Source: Stakelama sediminis
GTDB lineage: Bacteria > Pseudomonadota > Alphaproteobacteria > Sphingomonadales > Sphingomonadaceae
Assembly (NCBI RefSeq): GCF_014199335.1
Contig: NZ_JACIJI010000001.1
Coordinates: 496,001 to 560,000 of the forward strand
Direction: 5' to 3'
Length of the DNA stretch: 64,000 bases
Position 1 is the first letter of the stretch. Each line of letters starts with the position of its first letter. A program made the translations under genes and the position numbers. Below are positions 16,428-26,499 of the stretch, piece by piece. Under the pieces are notes generated by a model. The model made no database searches and was not told the origin of the DNA. It was given only the letters and a program-made list of their open reading frames with translations.

Positions 16428-18563
16428 TCAGGGTCTGTAACTTTTTTCCACATGCCCCTTTAGTTCATCTGAGGTAAATAAAACCGGCTTGAATCGATGA
16501 GCGACGAAAAGCGGCGCCTGATCCGAATAATGCGGGGAGTCGGGTCGGCTCGTCGCCGCGCCATAGGGCACGATCGATTTCGAATGCACCTTGCCGTTCC
16601 GGTCCCAGATCATGAACATGATGAAACTGTCGCCGTGCACCACCTTCAGGCGACCATTGGGACCGGATTCCCAGCGCCCCATCGCCCGCAGCACATCCGG
16701 CCCGCCGTCGAGCGGCAAATCCACCTTGCCATGGTGCAGGCGCAGCACCTGCCCCAGCGGAGGATCGAGCCTGCCGAAATAATTCTGCAAATGCTCCGCC
16801 GCCTTGCGCAGCGCCGTCCGCGGGTTGCCGAGCGGCTTGCGCGGATAGTTCCGCACAACGCCGTCGCGCATCACCATCGCGGCAAGCGCATCGGCGGGAC
16901 CATGTCCGTCAAAGTTCCAGTCCCAGCGTGCCAGCACGTCGTGCGCGCGCTGCAACAGGGGGTCGCCCTTCGGGTCGACCGCCTGCACCGACCGCATCCA
17001 GCCATAGGCCCAGCTTTGCCGACTCACCCCGGTGTCGAACTTGATATTTTCCAGCGCCTGCTCGGTAATTTCGGGCGCTCCCTCCATCAGCTCGACCGCA
17101 CGCACCGCGCGGTTGGTCAGATCGGTCTCGATGCCCAGCAAGGGCGAGAAATCCTTCGGATCAAGCTCGCTGCCCTTCCCCGCCGCCAGATAAGGCGTAT
17201 CGTTGGCGTTGATGATGAACCCCGATTTGGGATTCATGTTTTTCGGCACCATCGACCAGGGCACGGTGCCGGGCTCGTAATCCTTTGACGTATCGCCGGG
17301 CAGGATCTTGCTGTAATCATATCCCGGCTTCCGCTTTGGAAACATCGCATTGTAGATCAGGCCGATATTGCCCGCCGCATCGGCATAGATGAAATTGGTG
17401 GCGGGCACCCCCTGCAACGCCATCGCCCGGTTCCATTCGGTCCAGTTGCGCGCCTTGTTCAGGCGATAATATTGCTCGACCATGCGCAATTCATCCATCC
17501 CGGCATAGCGGATGGCGAAGGCGCCCTTTGCGTTCTCGATCACCGGTCCCTGCACCGCGCGATAGACCATTTTCGGCACCGGCAGCACGAACGGCCCCAT
17601 CCTGACCCGTAACCAGACGCGATGCTTTTCAAGCGGCCGCCACACTCCGTCGAAACGATATTTGTCGCCCGCCTTGTCGAGCACCAGCTTGTAGATATCG
17701 GTCAGGTCCGGGCGGTTGACGGTGTTGGTCCAGCCCAGCGTCCTGTTATGCCCCAGCAACGGATAAGGCGCGCCGGGAAAGGTTGCCCCGGCAAAGTCCC
17801 ATCCCTGCCCGGAATGCACGACCAGTTCGTACCAGGCGACCGCACCGCTCCATGGCTGGTGGGAGTTCGACACCAGCCGTGTCACGCCGGTGCCGGAGCG
17901 GCCGGGTGCCACGGCAAAGGCATTGGAGCCGTTGCGCACTTCGGGCGGACCGCCCGGCGTGATGTTCGGTGCCTGCGGCATCGCGCCTGCGCTTTCCTTC
18001 GGCAAGGGATCGCCGCCGCTCAATGCCTTCAACTGATCGCCCAGTCCGAAGAAAAAGGGAGAGCGCAGTACAAAGGCAGCCGCTACATCCCGCCCGTCGA
18101 TCGGGAACAGGCGGGACAGTTTCACCTCGTCATGATGGGTATCGGCATAATGGTTCAGGCCCGCCGCATAGCCGTCGAGCAGCGCCCAGACATCGGCGGG
18201 CTGCTCGTCATAATGCCGTGCCACCGTACCGCGCACATCGAGCAGGTGGACGATATAATCGGTTCTGGCACCGTCCTCTCCGGTCAGCGCCCCCAGCCGC
18301 CCGCGTGTCGCCGCCATGACTTCCTGCAAGGTCGGAAAATCATCCTCGGCATGGGCATAGGCAATGCCATAGGCGACACCGGCATCGGTCTTTCCGAAGA
18401 TATGCGGCACACCGAATGTGTCACGCTTGATGACAACATCGTACCGATGCTGCGGCGGGGGCGATGCGCGATGCGCCGTGAGCGGCTCCCACACCATCAA
18501 CCCGATCGCGACCAGCAGCACCAAAACGAATATTCCGCCGCCGATCCGCCACACCCGACGCAT
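16428..18563 (-). CDS. Penicillin acylase family hydrolase (Ntn-type, peptidase S45)
   Basis: The 711-residue precursor has an N-terminal membrane/signal segment (IFVLVLLVAIGLMV) and an alpha-subunit region (KRDTFGVPHIFGKTDAGVAYGIAYAHAEDD). The autoprocessing site has the nucleophile Ser213 in NGSNAFAVAP, which becomes the beta-subunit N-terminus after removal of a spacer. SNSHQPW and PLLGHNRTLGWTNTV are typical beta-subunit motifs. The family includes penicillin G, cephalosporin and N-acyl-homoserine-lactone acylases; the quorum-signal type is plausible but the substrate cannot be read. The start at 18563 has a strong GGGGAGGA site; an upstream ATG would add 15 residues. It is divergent from clpB. 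Confidence 0.9.
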   Translation of the reverse strand: MRRVWRIGGGIFVLVLLVAIGLMVWEPLTAHRASPPPQHRYDVVIKRDTFGVPHIFGKTDAGVAYGIAYAHAEDDFPTLQEVMAATRGRLGALTGEDGARTDYIVHLLDVRGTVARHYDEQPADVWALLDGYAAGLNHYADTHHDEVKLSRLFPIDGRDVAAAFVLRSPFFFGLGDQLKALSGGDPLPKESAGAMPQAPNITPGGPPEVRNGSNAFAVAPGRSGTGVTRLVSNSHQPWSGAVAWYELVVHSGQGWDFAGATFPGAPYPLLGHNRTLGWTNTVNRPDLTDIYKLVLDKAGDKYRFDGVWRPLEKHRVWLRVRMGPFVLPVPKMVYRAVQGPVIENAKGAFAIRYAGMDELRMVEQYYRLNKARNWTEWNRAMALQGVPATNFIYADAAGNIGLIYNAMFPKRKPGYDYSKILPGDTSKDYEPGTVPWSMVPKNMNPKSGFIINANDTPYLAAGKGSELDPKDFSPLLGIETDLTNRAVRAVELMEGAPEITEQALENIKFDTGVSRQSWAYGWMRSVQAVDPKGDPLLQRAHDVLARWDWNFDGHGPADALAAMVMRDGVVRNYPRKPLGNPRTALRKAAEHLQNYFGRLDPPLGQVLRLHHGKVDLPLDGGPDVLRAMGRWESGPNGRLKVVHGDSFIMFMIWDRNGKVHSKSIVPYGAATSRPDSPHYSDQAPLFVAHRFKPVLFTSDELKGHVEKSYRP

Positions 18564-18633
18564 AGTTTTCCTCCCCCGTACCGATTGCATCCCACACCGC
18601 GACAACACAGATAGTCGAAATGTCGAACACCCC

Positions 18634-18661
18634 CTTGTGTTGTAAATTTACAACACTATCT
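18634..18661 (+). promoter_or_regulatory. Heat-shock (RpoH-type) promoter of clpB
   Basis: CTTG at 18634-18637 and ACTATCT at 18655-18661 are 17 bp apart. The known alphaproteobacterial RpoH pattern is CTTG, 17-18 bp, CYTATNT. The start codon is 30 bp beyond the -10 element, and clpB is a classic heat-shock gene. Confidence 0.6.
18637..18656. promoter_or_regulatory. 20-bp perfect palindrome inside the clpB promoter
   Basis: GTGTTGTAAATTTACAACAC is identical to its reverse complement and fills the spacer between the two promoter boxes. That placement suggests a repressor operator acting on clpB and perhaps on the divergent acylase gene. It does not match the CIRCE/HrcA consensus. Confidence 0.5.
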
Positions 18662-18690
18662 CTTGGATCAAAGCGTAGCAGGGAATCACC

Positions 18691-21270
18691 ATGAATCTCG
18701 AAAAATTTACTGATCGCGCCAAGGGTTTTCTTCAATCGGCGCAAACCGTTGCCATCCGCATGTCGCATCAGCGGATTTCACCCGAGCATCTGCTGAAAGC
18801 ACTGCTCGAAGACAATGAGGGCATGGCGTCCGGCCTGATTCAAAAGGCAGGCGGCGATCCCAAACGCGCGCAGTCCGATATCGATCTGGCACTGGCCAAA
18901 GTGCCGTCTGTGTCCGGCTCCGGCGCGCAGCAGACGCCGGGTCTCGACAATGATGCCGTGCGCGTGCTGGATCAGGCTGAGCAGGTCGCGCAAAAGGCGG
19001 GGGACAGCTATGTTACTGTCGAACGGCTGTTGCTGGCACTCGCGCTGTCGCAGAACACTGCCGCCGGTAAGGCGCTGAAGGATGCCGGCGTCACCGCCGA
19101 AGCGCTCAATACCGCGATCAACGATCTGCGCGGCGGCCGTACCGCCGACACCGCCAGCGCCGAGGATCGCTATGACGCACTCAAGAAATTCGCCCGCGAC
19201 CTGACCGAGGCAGCGCGCGACGGCAAGCTGGACCCCGTAATCGGGCGTGATGAGGAAATTCGTCGCACCGTCCAGATTCTCGCGCGGCGCACCAAGAACA
19301 ACCCCGTACTGATCGGCGAACCCGGCGTCGGCAAGACCGCGATTGCCGAGGGGCTGGCGCTGCGCATCGCCAATGGCGACGTGCCCGACAATCTGAAAGA
19401 CCGGCAGCTGATGGCGCTCGACATGGGCAGCCTGATCGCCGGTGCCAAATATCGCGGCGAGTTCGAGGAACGGCTGAAAGGCGTGCTCGACGAAGTGAAA
19501 GGTGCCGAGGGTCAGATCATCCTGTTCATCGACGAGATGCACACCCTGATCGGTGCGGGCAAAAGCGAGGGCGCGATGGATGCGGGCAATTTGCTCAAGC
19601 CCGCCCTAGCCCGCGGCGAACTCCATTGTATCGGCGCGACGACACTCGACGAATATCGCAAATATGTCGAAAAGGATGCGGCACTTCAGCGGCGGTTCCA
19701 GCCGGTGTTCGTCGGCGAACCGACGGTCGAGGACACCATCTCGATCCTGCGCGGGCTGAAGGAGAAATACGAACTGCACCATGGCGTGCGGATCACCGAC
19801 GGCGCAATCGTTTCTGCGGCAACGTTGTCCAACCGCTACATCACTGACCGCTTCCTGCCCGACAAGGCCATCGACCTGATGGACGAAGCCGCCTCGCGCA
19901 TCCGCATGGAAGTGGAATCCAAGCCGGAGGAGATCGAGGCGCTGGATCGCCGCATCATCCAGCTCAAGATCGAACGCGAAGCGCTGAGTCGAGAAACCGA
20001 CGACGCATCGCGCGATCGGCTGGAACGGCTTGAGGACGAACTTGCCGGACTGGAAGCGGAATCGGCTGCGCTCACCGAACGCTGGCAAGCGGAAAAGGTG
20101 AAGATTCAGTCCGAAGCAACGCTCAAGCAGCAGCTTGACGCCGCACGCATCGAACTGGAACAGGCGCAGCGCGCAGGCGATCTGGGGCGTGCCGGCGAGC
20201 TGTCCTATGGCACCATTCCCGAGCTCGAAAAGCAGCTCTCTGAGGCGCATGGCGCGACCGAAGGCGCAATGCTGCGTGAAGAGGTGACCGCCGACGACAT
20301 TGCGTCCGTGGTCAGCCGCTGGACCGGCGTGCCCGTCGACAGGATGCTGGAAGGCGAACGCGAAAAGCTGCTCCATATGGAGGATCAGCTGGGCAAGCGC
20401 GTCATCGGTCAGGCCGATGCGGTCAGGGCCGTCTCCACCGCGGTGCGCCGCGCAAGGGCCGGGTTGCAGGATCCGAACCGGCCGCTGGGCAGCTTCCTGT
20501 TCCTGGGCCCCACCGGCGTCGGCAAGACCGAACTGACCAAGGCGCTCGCCGAATTTCTGTTCGACGATTCAAACGCCATGGTCCGCATCGACATGAGCGA
20601 GTTCATGGAAAAGCACGCGGTCGCGCGGCTGATCGGCGCGCCTCCGGGCTATGTCGGCTATGAAGAAGGCGGCGTGCTGACCGAGGCCGTTCGCCGCCGC
20701 CCCTATCAGGTCGTGTTGTTCGACGAGGTCGAGAAAGCCCATGGCGACGTGTTCAACGTGCTGTTGCAGGTACTCGACGATGGTCGCCTGACCGACGGTC
20801 AGGGCCGCGTGGTCGATTTCTCCAACACGATCATCATCCTGACCTCCAATCTGGGCAGCCAGTTGCTGACCAATCTGGGCGACGGCGAGAGCGTGGAGTC
20901 GGTCGAGCCGCAGGTCATGGATATCGTACGTGCACATTTCCGACCGGAATTTCTCAACCGGCTGGATGAGGTCATCCTGTTCCACCGGCTGGGTGCGGAG
21001 CATATGGCACCGATCGTCGATATTCAGGTCAACCGCGTTGCAAAGCTGCTGGCCGATCGCAAGATCAGCCTCGACCTGACCGACGCGGCACGCGCCTGGC
21101 TGGGCCGGGTCGGCTACGATCCCGTCTACGGCGCCCGTCCGTTGAAACGCGCGGTGCAGAAATATCTGCAGGACCCGCTCGCCGACCTGATCCTGAAAGG
21201 CGAGGTCAAGGACGGCGCCACGGTTAAGATCGACGAAGGTGATGGGTCGTTGGCGCTGAGAGTAAATTAA
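18691..21270 (+). CDS. clpB: ATP-dependent disaggregase ClpB
   Basis: ClpB extracts and unfolds aggregated proteins with the DnaK system. The 859-residue protein has the N-terminal Clp domain (two repeats), NBD1 with Walker [14 protein letters not shown] (about residue 210) and Walker [10 protein letters not shown], a coiled-coil middle domain (about 400-530), NBD2 with [14 protein letters not shown] and [11 protein letters not shown], and the C-terminal domain. Length is standard. AGGGA lies before the ATG. A heat-shock-like promoter lies upstream and a bidirectional terminator downstream. Confidence 0.97.
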   Translation: MNLEKFTDRAKGFLQSAQTVAIRMSHQRISPEHLLKALLEDNEGMASGLIQKAGGDPKRAQSDIDLALAKVPSVSGSGAQQTPGLDNDAVRVLDQAEQVAQKAGDSYVTVERLLLALALSQNTAAGKALKDAGVTAEALNTAINDLRGGRTADTASAEDRYDALKKFARDLTEAARDGKLDPVIGRDEEIRRTVQILARRTKNNPVLIGEPGVGKTAIAEGLALRIANGDVPDNLKDRQLMALDMGSLIAGAKYRGEFEERLKGVLDEVKGAEGQIILFIDEMHTLIGAGKSEGAMDAGNLLKPALARGELHCIGATTLDEYRKYVEKDAALQRRFQPVFVGEPTVEDTISILRGLKEKYELHHGVRITDGAIVSAATLSNRYITDRFLPDKAIDLMDEAASRIRMEVESKPEEIEALDRRIIQLKIEREALSRETDDASRDRLERLEDELAGLEAESAALTERWQAEKVKIQSEATLKQQLDAARIELEQAQRAGDLGRAGELSYGTIPELEKQLSEAHGATEGAMLREEVTADDIASVVSRWTGVPVDRMLEGEREKLLHMEDQLGKRVIGQADAVRAVSTAVRRARAGLQDPNRPLGSFLFLGPTGVGKTELTKALAEFLFDDSNAMVRIDMSEFMEKHAVARLIGAPPGYVGYEEGGVLTEAVRRRPYQVVLFDEVEKAHGDVFNVLLQVLDDGRLTDGQGRVVDFSNTIIILTSNLGSQLLTNLGDGESVESVEPQVMDIVRAHFRPEFLNRLDEVILFHRLGAEHMAPIVDIQVNRVAKLLADRKISLDLTDAARAWLGRVGYDPVYGARPLKRAVQKYLQDPLADLILKGEVKDGATVKIDEGDGSLALRVN

Positions 21271-21274
21271 AAAA

Positions 21275-21300
21275 GGGGGCTCCAGTTTTCTGGAACCCCC
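21275..21300. terminator. Bidirectional terminator between clpB and the convergent receptor gene
   Basis: GGGGG-C-TCCAG and CTGGA-A-CCCCC form an 11-position stem with one mismatch around a TTTT loop. It is flanked by an A-rich run on the left and TTAATTT on the right, so it works in both directions. Confidence 0.8.
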
Positions 21301-21316
21301 TTAATTTCATATTAAA

Positions 21317-24300
21317 TCAGAACTTTGCGGTTGTATTCACAAAGAACGTACGACCAACATAATCATATCCCGAATAAAGCGGGGTATTTCCTACCATATT
21401 ATAGCCCCCAGCAGTAATGCGGGGCAGCTTTGCATTGAACAGGTTACGCACACCAGCAGTAATCTGGAATTTTTTAAGAGAAATTTGTACAGACGCATTG
21501 TGAAGAAAATAGTCAGGAACTTCAAAGTAGTAATTGTCCTTAAGGAACTGCTTATAATCCTGATCAATCGTACCATCTGGATTTAATGAAAAGTAATTAT
21601 AGGTCGCATTCTTGTCTCCAGTGATCCAATCTAGGCCATAGTGGAAGGTTACTTGATCAATGCGATAGCTCGCATTGAAACTCCCGACCCAATCCGGTGT
21701 CGTAATTGTTCCATTCGCATCCTCAAGCGGATCATCCGGAAACAATTTGCTCGACTGCTCCAGATAATGGATTACGTTTCCGTTCAGGATAAAGCGGCCG
21801 GGGCCGATGTCACGCGAGTAACGGATATTCGCTTCGACACCCCGTCGAATATCGGTCGACAGGTTGATGTAGTTATTATTGACCGTTAGAGCGTTGTTAT
21901 TGTCTCGATTAACCAATCGACAATAGCCTTGGCCTGGCTGAAAATTAGTATCGCCGTAGCACAAGTTCAGAATATTCGCTGCGCCAGCGCGGTTAACGCC
22001 GTTACTTACTTCAATTCTGAAATAATCAACCGACAGAGAGAAAGAACCCACGGACTGCGGCAATACCGGCTGCAATACAATCCCACCTGAGAAGTTGGTG
22101 GAGGTTTCCGCTTTCAGCCCTGATTCTCGACCACCTGCGCTAAGTACTGTAACACCACTAGTTTGTTGGAAATCGGCCGGAAGGCCGATCGCCGCGCAGT
22201 TTTTCTGGATAATCGGATTCTGTGAGTTCGCGTAATCGTCGCACGGGTCTGTTGAACTGGACAAGAAGCCGCTGGTCGCACCCAGGAATTGTTCGAACAG
22301 CGCAGGAGCACGATAGGACGTACCATAGCTGGCCCGGAAGCCGACTCCGCGAACCGGCTGCCACTCACCGGAAACCTTGTACGTCCAGCCCGATCCATAG
22401 GATTTGTAATCGGTGTACCGCCCCGAAGCATCCAGGTTGAGCCGATAGGCAAATGGCACATTTGCAGCCAACGGCAGATAGACTTCGCCAAACGCCTCCC
22501 ACACATTGTCGCTACCGCGTGTGATAGCTGCTGATGTCAGGTTATAAAGATTTCCATCTTGACTATCCTGAGGCGGAGTATCGTTGATACTGGCATCGCG
22601 GTACTCGAGACCAAGAGCAAGCTGCGCGTCACCGCCCGGCAAGTGGAAGATCGGACCATTGACGTTCAACGACGTCAGGAATTCACGATATTTCGTCGTA
22701 CCGACGACATTCTTCGTGATATAATTCCTGTACGCATCGGACAGATTACCACCAACCGACGCGGCATTGAGCGGCGGCGCAGCCACACAGTTCGGATCCG
22801 TCGTCGTAGCACAGACAAACCCGCCGTTGCCGTCGGAAACGACATCAAGAGACCGCGCGATACGATCTGTCAGGAACGTTTCAGTCTCGTACGTACCGTC
22901 ACTGAATGTCTTGCTGGCAAAATAATCATATTTCCAGCCAGAGAAGAAGAAATTGCCGCGAAGCCCGCCACCGAGGCGAGCAAAGCTGACTTCTTGTTTC
23001 GAGTTGAGGTTACCATATCCGATGAATGAACGCGCGGCGACAATATTGCCGTTCGAAATCTCATTTGGATTGTAGAGCGCTCCGTTGCGATATTCAGCAG
23101 GAAGTAACGGACTACCCTGCGCATAATCGAGAGTAAGCTGACGATAGCCCAAATTGGATGAATGCCGCTGGTTACCGAGAAGCTCGACGTAAACCTCGGC
23201 ATCCCCCAAAATATCAAGCTGATAGCCGGCCTGAAGATAGCCGGTGTAGATTTCCGCAGGGGTTACGAGTTGCTCCTTCTCCTGACGCGGATCGAAGCTG
23301 TCACGGGTATAGTAATCGACGCCCAGCAAACCCGGCGTGGGACCACCGGTAACGGACGGGGCCGGAACAAACCGGTTATAGTTACCCAAAGCACCCGTGA
23401 GCCGATCATAGGCCTGACGCGTAGGAAGGGCGACCGTATTGATGGTTACGCCGCCGTTGTCGAGCGTAAAGCACTTTGGCTTACCCGTGGCAGGGTCGAT
23501 ATAATCACCCGAGCCAAAAGCAGTCCCTTCACCAGAGAGGTATCCACCAATCGGGCATTTGGTAAAGTTTTCATCTTCTCTGGCAAGACTCTGCCGCTTG
23601 TAATATTCAAGCGAACCGATCAATTTCAACCGCTCGCCGGAATAACCAAAGGATGCCGACAGACGATAAGAGGTACCTGCTCCAACTTCAGGAACGTTGA
23701 CCTGCCCATCGAGCACCAGTCCGTTCAGCTCAGTGTCGGTAATAATGTTCACAACACCTGCGATAGCGTCGGAACCATAAATGGACGAAGCGCCCGCCTT
23801 CAGGATTTCAATACGCTTGATCAATGCAGTCGGCAGAACGTTCAGATCGGCCGCACCGACCGAACCGCGCGTGCCAGCAGGTGCCAAGCGATGGCCATTC
23901 AACAGAATAAGGGTGCGGTTTGGACCAAGGCCACGCAAACCAAGCGTATTCGCACCCGTGCCGCCGTTCGTGACATAGCCGCCAAAATAGTTGTTGATTT
24001 GACTGGCACCTTGGGTGACCGCAGTGCTTTGCAAAGCTGAAGCAGCGGAGTCGAATCCGGACTGTGTAATTTCATCCGCCGTAATGACAGTCAGCGGCTC
24101 CATCGTTGAAAACGCATCGCGACGAATAAGCGAACCCGTCACAACAATATCGCCGTTATCGGTTTCCGGTGCGACGACGTTGTCGCCTGCCTTGCCCTGC
24201 TTTTGCTGCGCCTGCTGCGTCTTAACCGCCGTTTGATCGGACGCATTCTGATCGTTTGTTTGCGCTGCAGCCGGACTAGCAATCGAAATTGCGCTCCCCA

Positions 24301-24376
24301 TGCAAATTAGTGCCAACGCCTGCAAGGCGGTACTTCCACGAAGCTTCGTTCGCGTCAGGCTATCGTTCGATTTCAT
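21317..24376 (-). CDS. TonB-dependent receptor (AT-rich gene)
   Basis: The 1019-residue outer-membrane receptor has a signal peptide ending near PAAAQ. A Gln/Ala-rich linker leads to a TonB-box-like segment GDIVVTG (residues about 74-80). The plug domain contains LRGLGPNRTLILLNGHRL and ASSIYGSDAIAGVVNII, and a 22-strand-type barrel ends with Phe (NTTAKF). Substrate is unknown. Its plug is clearly related to that of the receptor at 28168-31401. The gene is AT-rich: the 60 bases at 21481-21540 hold only 20 G/C, against 34 of 60 in a clpB line (19441-19500). It lies downstream of the oxygenase/sulfotransferase pair on the same strand after a 233-bp gap. GAGGGAAA precedes the ATG. Confidence 0.93.
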   Translation of the reverse strand: MKSNDSLTRTKLRGSTALQALALICMGSAISIASPAAAQTNDQNASDQTAVKTQQAQQKQGKAGDNVVAPETDNGDIVVTGSLIRRDAFSTMEPLTVITADEITQSGFDSAASALQSTAVTQGASQINNYFGGYVTNGGTGANTLGLRGLGPNRTLILLNGHRLAPAGTRGSVGAADLNVLPTALIKRIEILKAGASSIYGSDAIAGVVNIITDTELNGLVLDGQVNVPEVGAGTSYRLSASFGYSGERLKLIGSLEYYKRQSLAREDENFTKCPIGGYLSGEGTAFGSGDYIDPATGKPKCFTLDNGGVTINTVALPTRQAYDRLTGALGNYNRFVPAPSVTGGPTPGLLGVDYYTRDSFDPRQEKEQLVTPAEIYTGYLQAGYQLDILGDAEVYVELLGNQRHSSNLGYRQLTLDYAQGSPLLPAEYRNGALYNPNEISNGNIVAARSFIGYGNLNSKQEVSFARLGGGLRGNFFFSGWKYDYFASKTFSDGTYETETFLTDRIARSLDVVSDGNGGFVCATTTDPNCVAAPPLNAASVGGNLSDAYRNYITKNVVGTTKYREFLTSLNVNGPIFHLPGGDAQLALGLEYRDASINDTPPQDSQDGNLYNLTSAAITRGSDNVWEAFGEVYLPLAANVPFAYRLNLDASGRYTDYKSYGSGWTYKVSGEWQPVRGVGFRASYGTSYRAPALFEQFLGATSGFLSSSTDPCDDYANSQNPIIQKNCAAIGLPADFQQTSGVTVLSAGGRESGLKAETSTNFSGGIVLQPVLPQSVGSFSLSVDYFRIEVSNGVNRAGAANILNLCYGDTNFQPGQGYCRLVNRDNNNALTVNNNYINLSTDIRRGVEANIRYSRDIGPGRFILNGNVIHYLEQSSKLFPDDPLEDANGTITTPDWVGSFNASYRIDQVTFHYGLDWITGDKNATYNYFSLNPDGTIDQDYKQFLKDNYYFEVPDYFLHNASVQISLKKFQITAGVRNLFNAKLPRITAGGYNMVGNTPLYSGYDYVGRTFFVNTTAKF

Positions 24377-24609
24377 GTACTATTTCCCTCGTTTATCCAC
24401 AGCTGCAATCCTTTCAGACTGCTTCTGCGAGACCCCCGCTGGCTTTGACGCAACGTGCCACACGCGCCGGTTGCCAACATGTATTCAGAATGAACGAGGG
24501 TTCAGGAAACTGTAAAGGGGTCGCTCGACACCACCTTCCCTTTTAGGGGATGTGTAACAGAAATATCACACCGCCATGACGCGAAGATTACCTGCGCTGA
24601 CCATCTTAC

Positions 24610-26499
24610 CTAAAGGTCATATTCCATGCTTTTTGCCCATGGTTTCAGCGTCGGCAATACCGGCTCCAGATGATGGCGATACCGTTCCCATCGCCCGGAG
24701 GCGCGGGTATATAATGGCTCGGTCACCTGCGAATAGCTGGCCGTCTTGATCTGCCCGCGCCGGGCCGCACTGGCCTGATTATCGAGCACCGCCGGATCCC
24801 AATCGATGTCCAGAAATTTCAGCAACGGCCGCATCTCACCTTCCAGATCGGAAACCATCCGCTCATAGCGGATGCGGTGCACGTTCAGCGGCAAATTTCG
24901 CTCAGCCAGCGTCCAACAGCTTTGCGCCGCATCGTAAAGGCGCGCCGCATCTTCGAGTGTCGTAAAATTGGCCATTGCGCGGTTGAGCTGAAAATTCGCC
25001 ATGAAGCAGCTTAGCACGACGTCACAGGGATGACGCTCGACGAACACCACCTTCGCATCGGGAAAGATGCGATGAATCAGGGGCATCTTTACCATGTGCA
25101 GAGGAAATTTATCGATAACCGTCTGGCCCGGTTCCGGCGATGCGATAATGCGCAGCGCGTCGAAATAGGCATTGCGCAACTTCACTATATCGCCCTGCGT
25201 CAGTGTTGCGATGCGGTCGATATCGCCCAGCATCGTTTCCACCGGGCGCAACACCATTTGCTCTTCCAGTACATGCACGTCGGGAAGATTCATCAGCAGA
25301 GTATCAAGCAGCGTCGTTCCCGAACGTGGAAAGCCGACAATGAAGATCGGGGAGGCTGGCTCTTTCGGTACGCTCACCGTCGTCCAGCCAGCAAGTTTTT
25401 TGGGTTCAAGCTGTGCTGTATAGGCCCGCACCTCTTCCAGATATCCGGCGGCCTGGAACGGCGCCTGCGGCCTGGCTTCGACTGCGGCGCGATTCATGTC
25501 GCTATAGGCGGCGAATGCCTTATCGGTGTCGCCCAGTCGCTCAGCGATCCCGGCAATCAAATGCGACCGCCGCACAGGGTTGATTGTATCCGCAGCATTT
25601 TCCGCTAACGGCAGGGCATCGACAGCTCGCCCCTGCCGAAACAAGGCCCATGCTTTGAGGAAACGCACTTCCGCTTCCGGCAGGCCATTCTCCTCTGCCA
25701 GATCGGCAAGGCGATACAGTGCGTCCAACCGGTTGAGATTTTCGAATAACATGCCGAGTTCGAGATATGCGGGCAAATAATGCTTGTTCGCAGCAATCGC
25801 ATCGGCAAAGGCGCTTTCCGCCTGCTCCAGTCGCTGCACGCTGGCCGCAGCACGCGCAAACTCCGTCAGCACTTCCGCGTCGAGCGGTGCCATATCCCGG
25901 GTTCGGCGCAGCAGTTGAAAGCGCTCTTCAAACCGTTCGGCATCGTTGAGCAGATAAGCGAGATTCTTTTGCAGCGGGACTTCTCCCGGGGCCAGTCGCA
26001 TCGCTTTATAGAGGCAGTCGATCGCCCCGTTTCGATCACCGAGCGCCGAGCGAATATTGGCCAGGTTGTTCCAGCTTTGAAAATCGTTCTGAGCCTGTGC
26101 CAGCACATATTCATAGGATTTTGCCGCATCGGTCAGCTTGCCGAGATGCTGCTGCACATAGGCCGCCAGACGACGCAGCGAAATATCCTCGGAAACAGCC
26201 GTCGCTTCCTTTTCTGCATTCTCCCACTGCCCTGTTTCTATCAGCGCCGTGACCAGATTACGGCGAACGGAAAGGTCTTCGGGCAACGCCGCACTGGCCG
26301 GACGCAGATATTCGACACCGCGGGAGGGATCACCGAGCTGGCAAGATACCAACCCGGCGAAAGACAATAAGGGCGCGAAATCGTCCCCCGATGAGATAGC
26401 CTCTTCGGCAATCTTCAGGGCACCGTTCAAATCTCTGGCTTGATATTTTTCAAGTGCTCGAAGCAGCGACGCATTGGTTTCTTGGGTGGGAGCAGTCAT
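24610..26499 (-). CDS. TPR-containing sulfotransferase
   Basis: The 629-residue protein joins an N-terminal TPR superhelix (roughly residues 10-370) to a C-terminal PAPS-dependent sulfotransferase domain. The 5'-phosphosulfate loop is FPRSGTTLLDTLL (390-402), LEEQ at 411-414 places a Glu where tyrosylprotein sulfotransferases have their base, and the 3'-phosphate motif is VERHPCDVVLS (487-497). ASYSQVTEPLY and GRWERY near the end also resemble the tyrosylprotein-type branch (Sulfotransfer_3). A peptide or glycan acceptor is likely but unknown. No signal peptide is present, so it acts in the cytoplasm. Its ATG overlaps the stop codon of the oxygenase gene (ATGA). Confidence 0.9.
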   Translation of the reverse strand: MTAPTQETNASLLRALEKYQARDLNGALKIAEEAISSGDDFAPLLSFAGLVSCQLGDPSRGVEYLRPASAALPEDLSVRRNLVTALIETGQWENAEKEATAVSEDISLRRLAAYVQQHLGKLTDAAKSYEYVLAQAQNDFQSWNNLANIRSALGDRNGAIDCLYKAMRLAPGEVPLQKNLAYLLNDAERFEERFQLLRRTRDMAPLDAEVLTEFARAAASVQRLEQAESAFADAIAANKHYLPAYLELGMLFENLNRLDALYRLADLAEENGLPEAEVRFLKAWALFRQGRAVDALPLAENAADTINPVRRSHLIAGIAERLGDTDKAFAAYSDMNRAAVEARPQAPFQAAGYLEEVRAYTAQLEPKKLAGWTTVSVPKEPASPIFIVGFPRSGTTLLDTLLMNLPDVHVLEEQMVLRPVETMLGDIDRIATLTQGDIVKLRNAYFDALRIIASPEPGQTVIDKFPLHMVKMPLIHRIFPDAKVVFVERHPCDVVLSCFMANFQLNRAMANFTTLEDAARLYDAAQSCWTLAERNLPLNVHRIRYERMVSDLEGEMRPLLKFLDIDWDPAVLDNQASAARRGQIKTASYSQVTEPLYTRASGRWERYRHHLEPVLPTLKPWAKSMEYDL

